Part shown: positions 20,735 to 31,725 of the stretch, in pieces
How positions within the stretch are numbered: the first letter of the stretch is position 1
How the letters are laid out: every line of letters starts with the position of its first letter
Assembly: GCA_039545275.1 (NCBI GenBank)
Contig: BCHS01000006.1
Coordinates: 124,001-188,000, forward strand
Reading direction: 5' to 3'
DNA length: 64,000 nt
Origin: Pseudomicrostroma phylloplanum
Lineage: Eukaryota > Basidiomycota > Exobasidiomycetes > Microstromatales
The notes under the pieces: model-generated
Database searches by the model: none
What the model was told of the DNA's origin: nothing
What the model saw: only the letters and a program-made list of their open reading frames with translations
Position numbers and translations under genes: made by a program

Positions 20735-23700
20735 CTAGGAAGACAGTGTCTGTCCCGCTCCCGCTCCCNCCCCCGCACCCGCACCCGCACCCCTGCTCGC
20801 GCTCGCATCAGCCGCAACCTGATCCTGCCACTCCATCAACAAGCTCACAAACCCAATATTGGGACTAACATCCGTCCTCCTCGCCTTTACAAAATCATAC
20901 GCCTCACTCAAACTCCACCCCTTTGACCTCATCAGGTACGCAATGACCACCGTCACACTTCGACTTTTCCCAGCTCGACAGTGTACGTATACTGGTTGTT
21001 GCTTCAGGTGGGCAGAGGAGATGAAGTTGAAGCCTGTACGGAGGTGGGAGAGGACGTCGAGGGCTTCGACGTTGTCGTAGAGGGGGAGCTTGAGGTAGCT
21101 GAAGTCTTCACCCAGGGAGAGGGTCTCGGTTTCGGTGCTGCTTTCCTCGCCGCCAGTGACAGCAGCGCCACCAACAGCGGGCGTGCCATTCTCGTGGGTG
21201 CTGAGGAGCACGGCACTCGTCTCCCCAACAGAAGACGCAACCCTGTCCTCCTCCTTTGCCGCCTGACCCTTCCTGCCGCTCTTATCGCTCACCTCGACCG
21301 CACAGTTCAAGATAGCCTTGACGCCTCGCACCTTGAGCTCATCCACCTCCTCTTCAGTGGCAATGTCCGGACCGAGGTATAGAAATCCGGGAACAATCTC
21401 CGAAACGTCAAAGGCAGGCTTGCTGTCGTCTACCATGCCCGGGTGAAGGGGCGAAGGGGACAGAGCTTTTGTGGCGCGTGACGGCGGCTGCTGTGAGACG
21501 GGCTCTTCGGTGAAGACGCTCCCACGCCGGGCTAGAGCTCGATCCGTCTGCGCCCTTGTCAGTCCTCCGCCGGAAGATCCGCCGAGGGTCAAGCTGGCGG
21601 CATTGAAGGGGAGGGACATGTCTGCGAAGCTGGCCGCCGAGGGACCGGATTGAGCCTGCAAACGGGCGAGGTTCTGGAATGACATCTCTGCATGGGGAGG
21701 AGAACGAGAGGCAGAGCCACCTCGAGCATTATCTCCTGATGCAGAACGAAGGGCGGCGCCTCGCACTCCTGGAGGGAAGACCTGAGACGAAGGTGTACTA
21801 GCGACATTGAGACTAAGACTCTTGCGTCCTTCGCCCGTGTCCAGTCGCGCCAGAGAGGGTCGCCCCTGCTTCTTGCCCGGCTGCAGAGTCGGAGGTCGCA
21901 CATAAGCATCCTTGGGGCCTCCTGACGATGGAGAACTGGGACCGCTAGAGTTCATCGGGGATGAGAATGAAAAGGAGCCCAGGGAGAAGTTCTTGAAGTC
22001 GGGAAGCGATGGAGCGGCCGCTTGAAGGGCCACTGCTGTCTGCGAGGCTTCATTGTTGGAATCTGTGCTCGCCTCAGACTCTACCTCTTCGCCATGCTCC
22101 AGCCAGCGCTCTGCTCCTGAGCTGGTTGGCGGCGTAGAGAGGTTCTCACTGTAGAGGCTGACGCTTCCACTAGATCCTGCGGAGGAAGCCTTAATGGCAG
22201 CGATGGCCGTACACAAGGCGTTGGAGGCTTCCAAAGCAGCAGCGGTAGCTGAAGCTGCCCTATCGCCATCTTCGCAAACGATGATGACATCTGACCTTGC
22301 CAGCGTATCGATGACCATTGGATCAGCGGCATCGCTGCGATCCGTTGTCATGGTCCTCTTAGCCTTGGGAGATACCGGCGAGGAAGCAGCTGCCTCGCTC
22401 TCTTCAGACATCCGATCGAGGATCTGCTGGAACTTGCGCTTCCCCGCCGCGGTGGTGATGTAGGTCGAGAGCTGTAGCAGAGGGGACGAGCTCGCCACCA
22501 CTGCTGCTGCTGCTGGAGCCTGGGCAGTGGCTCCACCCCGAGCCATCATGGGGTTGGCCGTCTGCTTGGCGCCGCCCGTGGAAGCGGCAGCGGCAGCAGA
22601 GGTACGCTTGATCCTCTTGACGATGAGGCTGGGAAGGGCGAGATTGATGGAACCGACGAGTCTAGTCTGCAGAAAGGAATGAAGGGGACGGAGGTCGAGG
22701 ATGAGGAGTGGCGAGACAGCGGGGTGATCATTGGGTTCGGCTAGAGAGGCGTGGGCAGAGGCGACAGACACATCCCCGATGGCAGGGACCACTGGGTCGT
22801 CTGAGGACCGCGATCCCGAAGCCAATGGCGGCATCTGATCGGTTGCCGTCGTGGCGGGATGCGATCCTCGAGATTGATTGTCCTCTACTTTGCATTGCTC
22901 GTCGTGGAGATTAGCAGAGTGAGTCTGGCCTTCACCCGATGTCCATGGGGAGCCGGCGGCGGTGTTGCTCTTGGTGCTGGTGCTGGTGCTTGTGCTTGTG
23001 CTTGTGCTGCCTCTGCTTCCGTCGCTACCCATCGGGCCGCCGTGAATTTTAGTTGCCGGAAAAGCGGGGGCGTGGCCGGAAGTCCGCAAGCAGCCGAGGA
23101 GGGGAGGGGCCAAAGCGGGGGAGATGGATCAGGGGTGAGACAGACGAGTTGACAGATGACAGCCAAGCAAGGGGACCAAGCGAGGGCGGTAAGGGTCCAT
23201 GTCGGTAGAGAGATGGTGAGCCGGGGGCAGTGTTGCCAAGAAGCAACATCACAAGACCGAGGTAGAGTGAACGGCGCGAGCGATGCGTAGGGCGCGGCGT
23301 TGGCCAGCGGAAAAAATATCCGACACAGAGGTGCAAGTGGCAGCAAGGCACGTAAAGAGGTTGTTGCAAGGGCATCGAAAAGATCGTGTAGAAGCGACGA
23401 TCATCGGGGAAGCAGGATGTAGAGATCGAGGGGAAGAAGCAAGAGTTGGAGGAGAGTGAACAGGGGAGACGTCAGTAGCTGGAAAAATCACAAGAGGTGC
23501 AGCATTGGTCGTTGATGTGTATGTTCATTGTCACTCACGCTACTGATGGACCTGGAGCATTCGATGATGCTCCCCCTGCCTCTTCTTTCAGGTGAGAGCT
23601 TCCCGGACCTCTGGAGGCTCTGCTCTTGACACCCCTGGTGCCTTGCGCAACTTGCTTCTGTGCCAGCTCCAGCCGCGCCAGCAGCGCTGCCCCGCCAAGG

Positions 23701-23759
23701 ACCTGGACGCCCTTGTCCGATGCGGGCAAGGGCGGGGGGTTCCTCGAAGTAGACGACAT
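20735..23759 (-). CDS. Dual-specificity (MAP kinase) phosphatase with N-terminal rhodanese-like region, Rok1/Msg5-like
   Basis: Expected to dephosphorylate phospho-Tyr/Thr on MAP kinases. The proposed model is exon 1 23759-23539 (MSSTSRNPPPLPASDKG...) plus exon 2 23024-20735, with a 514-bp intron. The phases match (836 residues). The acceptor is preceded by an AG-free stretch of about 100 bp and by an ACTAAAAT branch-like site. Without exon 1, the first in-frame ATG is 23032. Exon 2 has an ST-repeat, then a rhodanese/CDC25-like segment (LLILDLRPLHSFLQTRLVGSI). A long Ser-rich linker follows, then the DSP domain: PGFLYLGPDIATEEEV, VKAILNCAVEV, YLKLPLYDN, and the catalytic P-loop VHCRAGKSRS (Cys near residue 755), ending MEWQDQVA. 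The last 20 residues are Gly/Ala repeats spanning an undetermined base at 20769. Rhodanese plus DSP is the architecture of fungal MAPK phosphatases; exact orthology is inference. Confidence 0.85.
20754..20810. repeat. CCGCAC/CCGCTC repeats with an undetermined base
   Basis: Short 6-bp GC-rich units at the 3' end of the phosphatase gene encode its Gly/Ala tail. Base 20769 is 'n', so the copy number or frame of the last codons is uncertain. Confidence 0.8.
22972..23010. repeat. GGTGCT/TGTGCT hexamer array coding for Ser-Thr repeats
   Basis: Six-base units that encode (Ser-Thr)n near the start of exon 2 of the phosphatase gene. Confidence 0.85.
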
Positions 23760-25511
23760 TGCGGCTGGGATTTGGAGGGGCGCAGGTCTCGGAGAGCCGA
23801 GTATAGGTGGGATGGAGGACGAGGCTGGGAACGGACTAGGCCCAGAGCAAGAGGAGACGGAGGCGGAGGCGGACCTAGCCGTCAATTGCGTGGTGGCCGT
23901 AGGTGGAAGCAGAGACAATGCTAGGTGGTTGAGCGACACTTGAGATTGAGGACGCAAGACGATGTGCGGACGAAGTGGATCTCTATGTCTAGGAGGTCAA
24001 TCAGGAGGCTAGGAGGCTAGGAAGAGGTCCCTTGCGCCATATCATCCCAGCAGCATCATGACTGGGCCCTGAGAAGAGGTGAGATGGAGAAGAGAAAGGG
24101 GAACAACGATCGCAAGAGGAGAGGAGAAGCTTGTGTCAAGCTAGCTGGGATGACTTGGACAGGCAGGCAGGCAGGCACGAAGCTGGGACGCCTCGAGTGT
24201 GGCTTGGAACAAGGTGGGCGGGCGTGACAGGGAGGACCCAAGTCGATGCGGGGTGGGGGAGGAGGCAGAAAGCATCCGGTGGTACACATCGGCCTGTCGA
24301 GGGTCGGAACGGAAGCAAAGACGGAGCCATCCCATGCCTCGGTACCCCCACTCGTGGCAGCACACTTTGAGCCAATTGCTTCCGTATCCCCTTTCCGACC
24401 AGTTCTGTACCCGCGTCACTCTACGTCACAACTGTCTCGTGTCTCAGCCTTGTACCAGTGTGCTCTGACGCTGTTCCCACCCTTGTGATCGCAATAGCCT
24501 ACACGCCTCCTTTTCTGTTCAGCCAGCCAGCCAGCCAGGCGGTGCGGGCCTAGTGCACTGAGGCGCGAGGTCTGATCGCACGCCTCGGAAAGGGCGTTGA
24601 GATCAGTGCGCGGTGATGTGGCTGAGGGGGGCGTGGGCGTGTACGTGTGGGCGTGGGCCTAGCCTGTCCGCCTGCCTGCCTGGCTGTGTGCCCTGCCTGC
24701 CCTGCCCTGTCTGGCTGTGCCCCCCGCCCCCTGCTTGGCCTGGCTGAGGGATAGGCCATGCCCTGGCTCACGCCCGCCCGCCAGCCCCCCCTCCCCCCTC
24801 TACACACCCACACACACACCCACACACTGTACGCCCTTCCCCCACACACACACGCTCACCCCCGCCTCGCCCCGCGTACACCAATAGGCTCACGCCATAC
24901 CAACACCAACCCTACCCACACCACAACACTACACAACCAACTGTGAGTACTCGCGCGCTAGACTGGGCGGTTAGACTGGCTTTCCAAGGGCAGATGGCAA
25001 GCAAAAGGCGCCGTCACCATTGCTGCTCAGCCAGACATCGTCGTCGTCGTCACCCGTACCGGCCAACGCGTACGCGTGCAGGCACGCCAGCGTCTGGCTA
25101 CTCAGCATGGGCAGCTATCAGCGACATGCTAGAGCCTCAGAATGATGGATCACCATCCTGGGGATAGATTCAACGGAGAGTTCTGCCTCCGTTGAAGGGC
25201 AGACGACGCGATATCAACACGAACCATGGGCCTGGTAGCTCCAGGCCTAGATGCTCGACGGAAAGAGAAGAAGCACTGGTGACGCCTATGGTGGAGTGGA
25301 GAGAACAGGCGCTGACGACCATCATCACTACTTCTCCTCATCACCACCTCCCTCACAACCCTCCTCTGCTCATCTCTATCTCCCAAATTGCATCCATCCA
25401 CCTCGATACGGAAACCCACCCTCTACGACTCCACTTGCAACGCCTACGCCTGACCCTTTCGCGCTCCCCTGACGCGTCGCAACCCTCCATTCTGCAACGC
25501 AGACTACTACA
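23760..25511. other. Divergent intergenic region, phosphatase / NHP6
   Basis: About 1.75 kb between the upstream phosphatase exon and the NHP6 ATG. The left kilobase shows only weak, low-complexity open frames. The segment at 24780-24860 is C-rich with CACA motifs. From 24943 onward the sequence looks like an NHP6 5' UTR intron (listed separately). Confidence 0.5.
24943..25502 (+). other. Probable 5' UTR intron of NHP6
   Basis: A perfect GTGAGT donor at 24943 follows a CA-rich leader. An acceptor (CAACGCAG) ends at 25502, nine bases before the NHP6 ATG. The acceptor is preceded by CTGAC branch-like sites and more than 60 bp without AG. This predicts a 560-bp leader intron; RNA data would be needed to confirm it. 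Confidence 0.55.
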
Positions 25512-26156
25512 ATGGCCCCCAAGAAGGAATCGTCTGCCGCTGTCCCCAAGAAGGGCGCCAAGAAGGTGAGTCGTCGTGTTCCGAGGAGCAGAAGGCGGAG
25601 GTACCATATATGCTGCTCCACACGGAGCGACGCGTCTGCATTGCGAGTGGGCAGCGCTCCTACTAGGCCTGGATTGTCGACAGACACCTGCCTCGACGAC
25701 AGCAGTTATCTCGGTCATATGCTGACCATGCTTGACCCTCCTCCATTCATGCTACCAGGACAAGGATGCCCCGAAGCGACCCCTCTCCGCCTACATGTTC
25801 TTCTCTCGCGATGCTCGTGAGAAGACCAAGTCTGACAACCCCGAGGCTTCGTTCGGTGAGTAGCCAGAGCCATAGCAAGAGAGGGACATCCGACCTCTTG
25901 CGCGTAGTTCGTCGTGGCAAAGACAGCCTCATTGACTCTCCCTGCCCCTTCCTCGTCCCTTCCAGGTGAGATCGGCCGACTCCTCGGAGCTGCATGGAAG
26001 GAGATGAGCGACGCCCAGAAGAAGCCTTACATCGACATGGCCGAACGCGACAAGGTGCGCGCCGAGACCGACAAGGCAGCCTATGCCAAGAAGAATGGTG
26101 CTCCAGAGAAGAAGTCCAAGAAGTCAAAGGCACCCGTTGACGAGGAGAGCGACTAA
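25512..26156 (+). CDS. NHP6: HMG-box architectural chromatin protein Nhp6-like
   Basis: Small non-sequence-specific DNA-bending protein of the nucleus that works with the FACT complex. Exons are 25512-25565, 25759-25855 and 25966-26156, with introns of 193 and 110 bp. Phases close, giving 113 residues. A basic N-terminal tail ([18 protein letters not shown]) precedes one HMG box at residues about 22-92: [56 protein letters not shown]. The C-terminus is Lys-rich and ends in a short acidic EESD. Length and layout match fungal Nhp6 (about 90-110 residues). Exon 1 encodes only the basic tail. A 5' UTR intron is likely. Confidence 0.95.
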
Positions 26157-26793
26157 ATGTCCGAGGGAAATTGGACCTCGTCTGCAGCTCTCCTGACTTG
26201 CGCGGCTTGTACCAACTCCTCTTCGTCTCCGCCGCTACAACTCGACTTGAATCGAAGGACCGCTTTCTCCCGTGTAACTGTACCGCTACCTCTCCCCTTT
26301 TTACTACCACACACCCTTTTTGTCCTCTCTCTCTCTCTCTCTTACCTCTCTTTGTTACGTACGTACGTCTTTCCTCCGCTCTCTCTCTTTTTCTTCGGTG
26401 GTCTTTCTATTTCGCTACCCGAATTCTACCCCCTACTCTTTCATTCTGCTGCACTGCCTGGCTTACTGTCTGATGTCTGATGACTGATGAGCGATGAGCG
26501 ATCGGATGATCCGCCCAATTGGGCAGTTGTAGTCATTGGAGAGGGCCAATTCGAGAGGGCTGAAAGGGGTCAAGAAGGGCGGAGAGCAGATAGGAAATTT
26601 GCCCTCGTATCGTACCGTGTGCTGTGCAGTGTACTAGTGTGTTGTATTGTCGCATAAGCTGGACTGGACGCATGAACGAGAGGGGGTTAAAAGAAGGAAC
26701 GGCGCAACCTCTCGTTGGCTCGTCTGTTTGTCCATCGGGTCGTCCGACCGTCCGTCCAGCCGTTGTTCCGTTCGTCTATCCTGTCTGGACAGA
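26157..26793. other. Convergent intergenic region, NHP6 / PRP40 3' ends
   Basis: About 640 bp between opposing stop codons. It has a CT dinucleotide run (about 26322-26343), an ACGTACGTACGT stretch (about 26355-26367) and ATGA repeats near 26478-26500. No gene seen. Confidence 0.6.
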
Positions 26794-29761
26794 TCAGACC
26801 TCGCCTTCCTCCTTATCGTCGTCGTCGGCTGCATGCGCCGATACGCCGCCGGCGCCGCCGCTGCTGCTGCTGCTAGTCGGGTGTGGGTGGGCGGGCGCGC
26901 TTCTGGCACTCGGGAGAGGAGGGTCGTGCTCGAGCTTGGGGCGCTGTAAAGTCCGGTCCACCGAGGAAGCGAGAGGTTTTTGAGGAGGAAGAGAGGAAGT
27001 AAGGGTCAATCAGCTGTCAGCTCACTCAACACGGCTCCCTATCCCGCAGGGCGCGCGGCTACTCACCTTCCTCGCAGCTTCGTCTCCCACGAGCTCGCCA
27101 TCCTCCACACCTTCCCTCCGCCTCGAGGAGCGTTCTCGCTCTCGCTCCCGCTCTCTGCTACTGCCGCCGTTCCTCGCATCCTCATACTCGTACCCGCCTC
27201 GGCGTCGATCACGATCCTCCCTGCGTCTGGTCCGGTCTCTCTCACGCTCCTTGTCCTCGTAGTCGAGACCGGCTGAGGACCCATTGCCGTTGCCGGTGCC
27301 ATTGCCATTGCCGTGGGCATGTGCGTCGCTCTTCCTCTTGCGACCACTATCGCTGCCTGCGCGATCCCCGCCTCTGCCGTCGTCCGACAAGGCAGCAGAG
27401 CGTCTCGAGCTAGACATACCGCCGTCTCCTCCCCCTCCTCTCGAGGAAGTAGCAGCAGCAGCCGACGCCCTCTCCTCGGCCTTCTCCTTTTGCCTCTTGC
27501 AAAACTTCTCCCACGTAGTCCGCTTCACCTCCTCCCTCTCCTCGACGCTGGAGACTTCGTCGTCCAATTTCCTCCACTCGCGCATCTTGAGGGATTCAAT
27601 CGTCTCTCGGACTTGCGAGAGGGGGACGCCTTCTTCGGCTAGGGCCAAGAGGGAGTCCGGGGCAGACTTCTTCAGGCCGTACCGGGCGTCGTCGATGAGG
27701 TGCCGGATATGGCGTTCGTGACGTTTGCGGGCTTCACGTGCGAAGCGAGAGGCGGTGTGGTGGAGCTGCAGAGTTCGAAGGGGGAGGGAAATGAGATCAG
27801 CTGTATGGTACTGCGTGTCACTGAATCGGCCTCTCTACTCACGTCTTCGTACACCAGTTTCAACTCCGTGTCCTCTTTGGCAACGGATGACCACCTCTCT
27901 TCCTGCCCAGCATTCTTCAAGCCGACCTGGATCTTAGCGAGGAAGTCCTCCCACGTCGTTTCCTCCATGACGCCCTCCCACTGCCTGTCGCCGAGTTTGA
28001 TCAAGGCCTCGACAGACGCCGTCCTTGCTTCGACGCTCCTATCGCAGGCATCGATCGTGTCGAAGAAGAGGTCAAGCGGTGTGGACCCCTTTTGGCCTAG
28101 CATAGAGGTGAATCTCTCGTCTTCCCTCAGGCGCTTGTACACCTGAGGCCAGGTAGTCTTGGAATGGATCCAGCCAGCTTCACGTCCTTCAGCCATGAGC
28201 TTTCTAAACTCGTCCCTCCTCTTCCTCTCCATCCTGACCCTTTGCTTCTCCTCGTCTTTGCGGCGGTCCGTCTCCTCTCGCTCGATACCACGGATATACT
28301 CTTCGAAGACGATGAGCATGTCGGCTACCTCCATCTTCGAGAGGTGAGCGTCCTGCTTCCACTCTGATGATTCGAGTACTGTGCGATGTGCGTCTCGCCA
28401 ACGCGTCGTTGTGTCTGCCTCGAAGGTGCGCAGGAGGGACATGAGGAGGTCCATATTGCGATGGCGCATCTCACGAATGGAGGACTGAGGGGAGGAATGG
28501 CGTATGAATGAGCACAAGATCAGAGCAGTCCCTCGCAGTCCATTTCCCATGGGTAACTCACCTCTTCCACAGACTTTAGCTCCTTCTTCACCTCCGCCCA
28601 GAAGCTCTGACAGTCATCATCGCCAATTGCATCAACAGCAGCTCGGACTTGAGGCTGATCGCCGAGCACTTTCTTGACGGTCCGCCAAGAAGAGTACTCT
28701 TTGAGCTTCTCCTCCTTTGCTGCCTCTCGCAGCACCTCCAGCACAGCAGGACGCAGCTCTGCCTTCTTCTGCCCTCTTTCCTCCTCTTGCTGCCGCTTCA
28801 ACTCTGCCTGATGCTCGTAGAAGACGGTTTTACGATCCGCCACGGTCCTCAAGGACTTGTACAAAGGATCGGTGATGAGGTCTCGCATCGTCTGTTCCCA
28901 GGTGGCAGTGGCGGTGATCCCATGACTCTTTAGGAGGAAACGGAATGCATCGTGAGGAGATGCGAAGCGCTGGTTGATAGCAGCCGGGCCTGTAGGAATG
29001 GGACCCATTGGAGGTGTGGACATACCAGCTGCTGGGCCTGAGGGCGGAGGCCGCATGGGTGGAGCTCCAGGGGGTGGACCAGGGCCGAAGCCGGGCGGAG
29101 GACCCGCATAGATTTGCCTAGGTGGTCCACCATTAGTAGGGGTCAAATTTCCGAGCTGCGGAGGAGCAAGAGGAGGAGGTCCTGGAGCGACTCTTGCCGC
29201 TGTTGCGCCTGCCCCTGAGGGCGATGATGCCTGGGCGGGGGAAGCAGCTGCTGAAAGCGGTTGGGCAGGCGTTCCTGCAGCAGAGGCAGTCTCATCGGTA
29301 ATGGCATCGAAGAGGACTGGGAGGATGAAGGATGAAACAAAATCTTAGCTTTGCGAATCAGAGTCCCCTTTCATGATGCTAAGACTACTCACCTTTGAGC
29401 TCGGGAGGTACATTCCACGTCGTCTCCTTTGTATCCGAGTTCACATAATACTCCCTGCCCTTATCAGACTTGTATTCCTTCCACCTGGTACTTGCGATGG
29501 CTCTCTCCCTAGGTGTCTTGAGCTCATCTGGCTTCTCCCATACACTGCGCTTCTCGGCAGAATGGAACCAGTAGGGGCGGCCTTCGGCATTCTTGTACTC
29601 CTTCCATGCGCTCGTGGAAGATGACGAGGGAGCGGCCGCTGCTGAGCCTGGAGAGGCGAGCGTGGGCGTACTCGACTGGGCAGAAAGGAAGAAAAAAAGA
29701 CAGCATCAGTACAAGTCAGGTTCCTTCACATGTCGCATGTGGCGGTCGTTGTGCTCACCAT
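26794..29761 (-). CDS. PRP40: U1 snRNP-associated splicing factor Prp40 (WW and FF domains)
   Basis: Prp40 bridges the U1 snRNP to the branch-point protein and the polymerase II tail during early spliceosome assembly. Six exons: 29761-29759 (ATG only), 29675-29393, 29316-28562, 28484-27843, 27765-27067 and 26943-26794. Introns are 83, 76, 77, 77 and 123 bp. The frame closes to 843 residues. Two WW domains are at about 24-51 (WKEYKNAEGRPYWFHSAEKR) and 65-91 (WKEYKSDKGREYYVNSDTKE). A Pro/Gly-rich linker follows, then several FF domains (for example FLLKSHGITATATWEQTM; RHRNMDLLMSLLRTFEADTT). The tail is Arg/Ser/Asp/Glu-rich (RERERERERSSRRREG) and ends DDDDKEEGEV, a typical Prp40 end. The second exon starts exactly in phase after the ATG, and no other in-frame ATG exists before WW1, so the minimal first exon is needed. 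Confidence 0.92.
29759..29761 (-). other. PRP40: Start-codon-only first coding exon of PRP40
   Basis: The ATG is followed directly by the donor GTGAGC, and the acceptor CTGCCCAG leads into Ser-Ser-Thr-Pro. The first intron therefore separates the initiator codon from the rest of the coding sequence. Confidence 0.75.
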
Positions 29762-30077
29762 TTCGACGAAGGAAGATGATGCTGATGGTAGAGGTGTCTA
29801 AGGAAGAAGCCGAGGATGAGAGGCCAGACAGTACGGCGCGCAGATTTATTTCGGCGGAAAGGGACGCAGGGCCGACGACCGAGCAACACCTTCCGATGAT
29901 CTTAGCCGGACCCTCCTACTATTGCTTCACAAACACCATCAAGTAGCATCGACGCTACCGGCAAAAGGACAGGAGCTGCTTCACGGAGGCTGGAGCTTGC
30001 ACTCGCTCATTGAGGGACTTGCAGTGGGCGAAGTGTAATAGCAGTCTAGACAGAGCTGCTAGGCCAGTACAGTCGGC
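29762..30077. promoter_or_regulatory. Divergent PRP40/MTR2 promoter
   Basis: 316 bp separate the two start codons, so both promoters and leaders must be here. No TATA box or repeat was noted. Confidence 0.55.
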
Positions 30078-31304
30078 ATGACTGAAGCTCAGCAAAGGGT
30101 GAGTGCGGGATACTAAGCATCCAGCAAGCTGCAGTGCAGAGAGGGACGTACGCTCAAGCCCTGTCGTTGGCCTCCCTATATTTGCACGTTCTCATCCATT
30201 CGTCTCGCACTCTCACAGGAGACTCGAATCCTCTTTGACTATGCGTCTCGCTGCGCAGAGCAATTCGTCTCCCTCTACTACTCTGCTTCGGATTCGCCTT
30301 CAAGGTCTCAGCTAATACCTACGCTGTATCTGGACAGCTCAACAATAGTCTGGAATGGCAACCCCATCCAAGGTGTGACGGGAGTAGCTGAGCTGGTCTC
30401 GAGGATGCCTTTCACCAGGTACGAGGTGCAGAGTGTAGACTGCCATCCAATGGGGGGTGGACAGGGAGGTACTGGAACCGCTCAAGGTGAGCTTCCGATT
30501 CAGATGATGGGCGAGGCGAGAGAGTCAGGTGTGCTAGAAGAGCATAAGCCCCGTAAAGGAGCCAGGCCCTCTGCTCAGTCGACTTCTTCGAGCACGACTA
30601 GTCCAACAGAGGGGTGCAGGAGACCAGTCGGAATCCTCTCTTGGCTCTCATCCTCCAGACAGTCGTCCTCGCAAGGGGAAGATGCTGTCAGGAGCTCGTT
30701 GCTCTGGAGGAGGGGCAGATCAAACCCGTCGATCGCCTGCCGGGGCTTCTCTGAGATCGCTGCGCTCTTCTGCCGGTAAGGTTGAAGACGAGATGATCCC
30801 GAAGCGATCGTCGCTCCATATTAGGGTTCGCGGAAGACAAAGACCAAAGCTCTTCCATCGAGTAGTATCCGGAGCAAACACACCCTAGCAGATCATCAGA
30901 GACGGTGTCGAGCTTGAGCCAGCATCAGGCCTCATACTGACCACCCTCAATCACACCTGTCGCACTCTACAGGCCTACAGGCACCTTCACTTCTTCTAAC
31001 GGTCACGGGTATAGTCACACATCACACACCATCGTCGCATACTGCCCTACCACCGAGCAACGCTCCTGCGTCTGGCAATAGCAACAAGAAGTCCGGTCCC
31101 AACACTTACGATTCCAGTCTGCCGCTCGAATCGCTGCCGAGAGGATTCAGTCAGAACTTTGTCCTCGTCGATGACCCGGCAAAGAGGGGCGAGGGAGGAG
31201 TTGTGGTCAGCGCCGAGGCTTCTGCTGGACCCAAGGGAGGCGGAGGAGAGACATTGACCGGGAGGTACTTCGTTCTGGCGGATGAATTCAGATTCGTAGG
31301 GTGA
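30078..31304 (+). CDS. MTR2: mRNA export factor Mtr2 (NTF2-like partner of Mex67)
   Basis: Mtr2 forms a heterodimer with Mex67 that carries mRNPs through nuclear pores. Exons are 30078-30098 (MTEAQQR), 30219-30486 and 30973-31304. Introns are 120 and 486 bp. Phases close exactly to 206 residues. The NTF2-like fold shows in FVSLYYSAS, LYLDSSTIVWNGNPIQG, MPFTRYEVQSVDCHPMG, then across intron 2 LQAPSLLLTVTGIVTHH, PRGFSQNFVLVDD and the C-terminal strand GRYFVLADEFRFVG. The pattern matches filamentous-fungal Mtr2 (MPxTxYEVQSxDCH; LLVTVSG; GFSxxFVLVP). Intron 2 is much longer than most in the window and stays open in the exon-2 frame for about 290 bp, which creates a misleading 134-codon frame. PUS1 follows on the same strand 421 bp downstream. 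Confidence 0.87.
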
Positions 31305-31725
31305 CGAACGGGCACATGTGTGGCTCGCAGAGCAGTAGTCAAAAGCGCAGCAAGATGACCGTGTCACAATCTCTTACGATCTCGCATCGATCATACCCAA
31401 ACACGACATTGAACCAACTCATGAGCCAGAGCAGAACATCGTTCGACTGGGCTTCTTCATGTGACTGAGCAAGGCGATCCGGCCATCTTCCCTCCTTCCG
31501 CTTCCGAGTCTTCGAAATTTTGGCTCGGGCCAGGCAGGACATTTGCGCCGCGAGATCTTCCTGTCCCCTTGCCTTCCCGTACGATTTCACTCCACCTCGT
31601 CTACCGCATACTTCCTTCCCACGCTGTCGTCTTGGTATCGCCGTCTGGTAGCGAGCACTTCGAGGCTCTTACGACCGACAGCATCTACGTCCCTCTTTCC
31701 GCGCCTCTCAGCAGCGCTTCGCAAG
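31305..31725. other. Intergenic: MTR2 3' region and PUS1 promoter
   Basis: 421 bp between tandem plus-strand genes. The PUS1 frame is open upstream to a TTG at 31543, but no ATG occurs before 31726. No other gene seen. Confidence 0.55.

Noticed and set aside
20735..23113. Phosphatase start at 23113
   Set aside because: The codon there is TTG, with an in-frame stop a few codons upstream; the first ATG is 23032, or the start lies in the upstream exon at 23759.
22885..23346. 153-codon minus-strand frame as an extra gene
   Set aside because: Lies in the proposed phosphatase intron and overlaps its exon 2 in another phase; low complexity.
30375..30779. 134-codon frame as a separate gene
   Set aside because: Its first third is the MTR2 NTF2-like domain; the remainder is read-through into a 486-bp intron. 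Splicing to 30973 restores the missing half of the fold exactly in frame.
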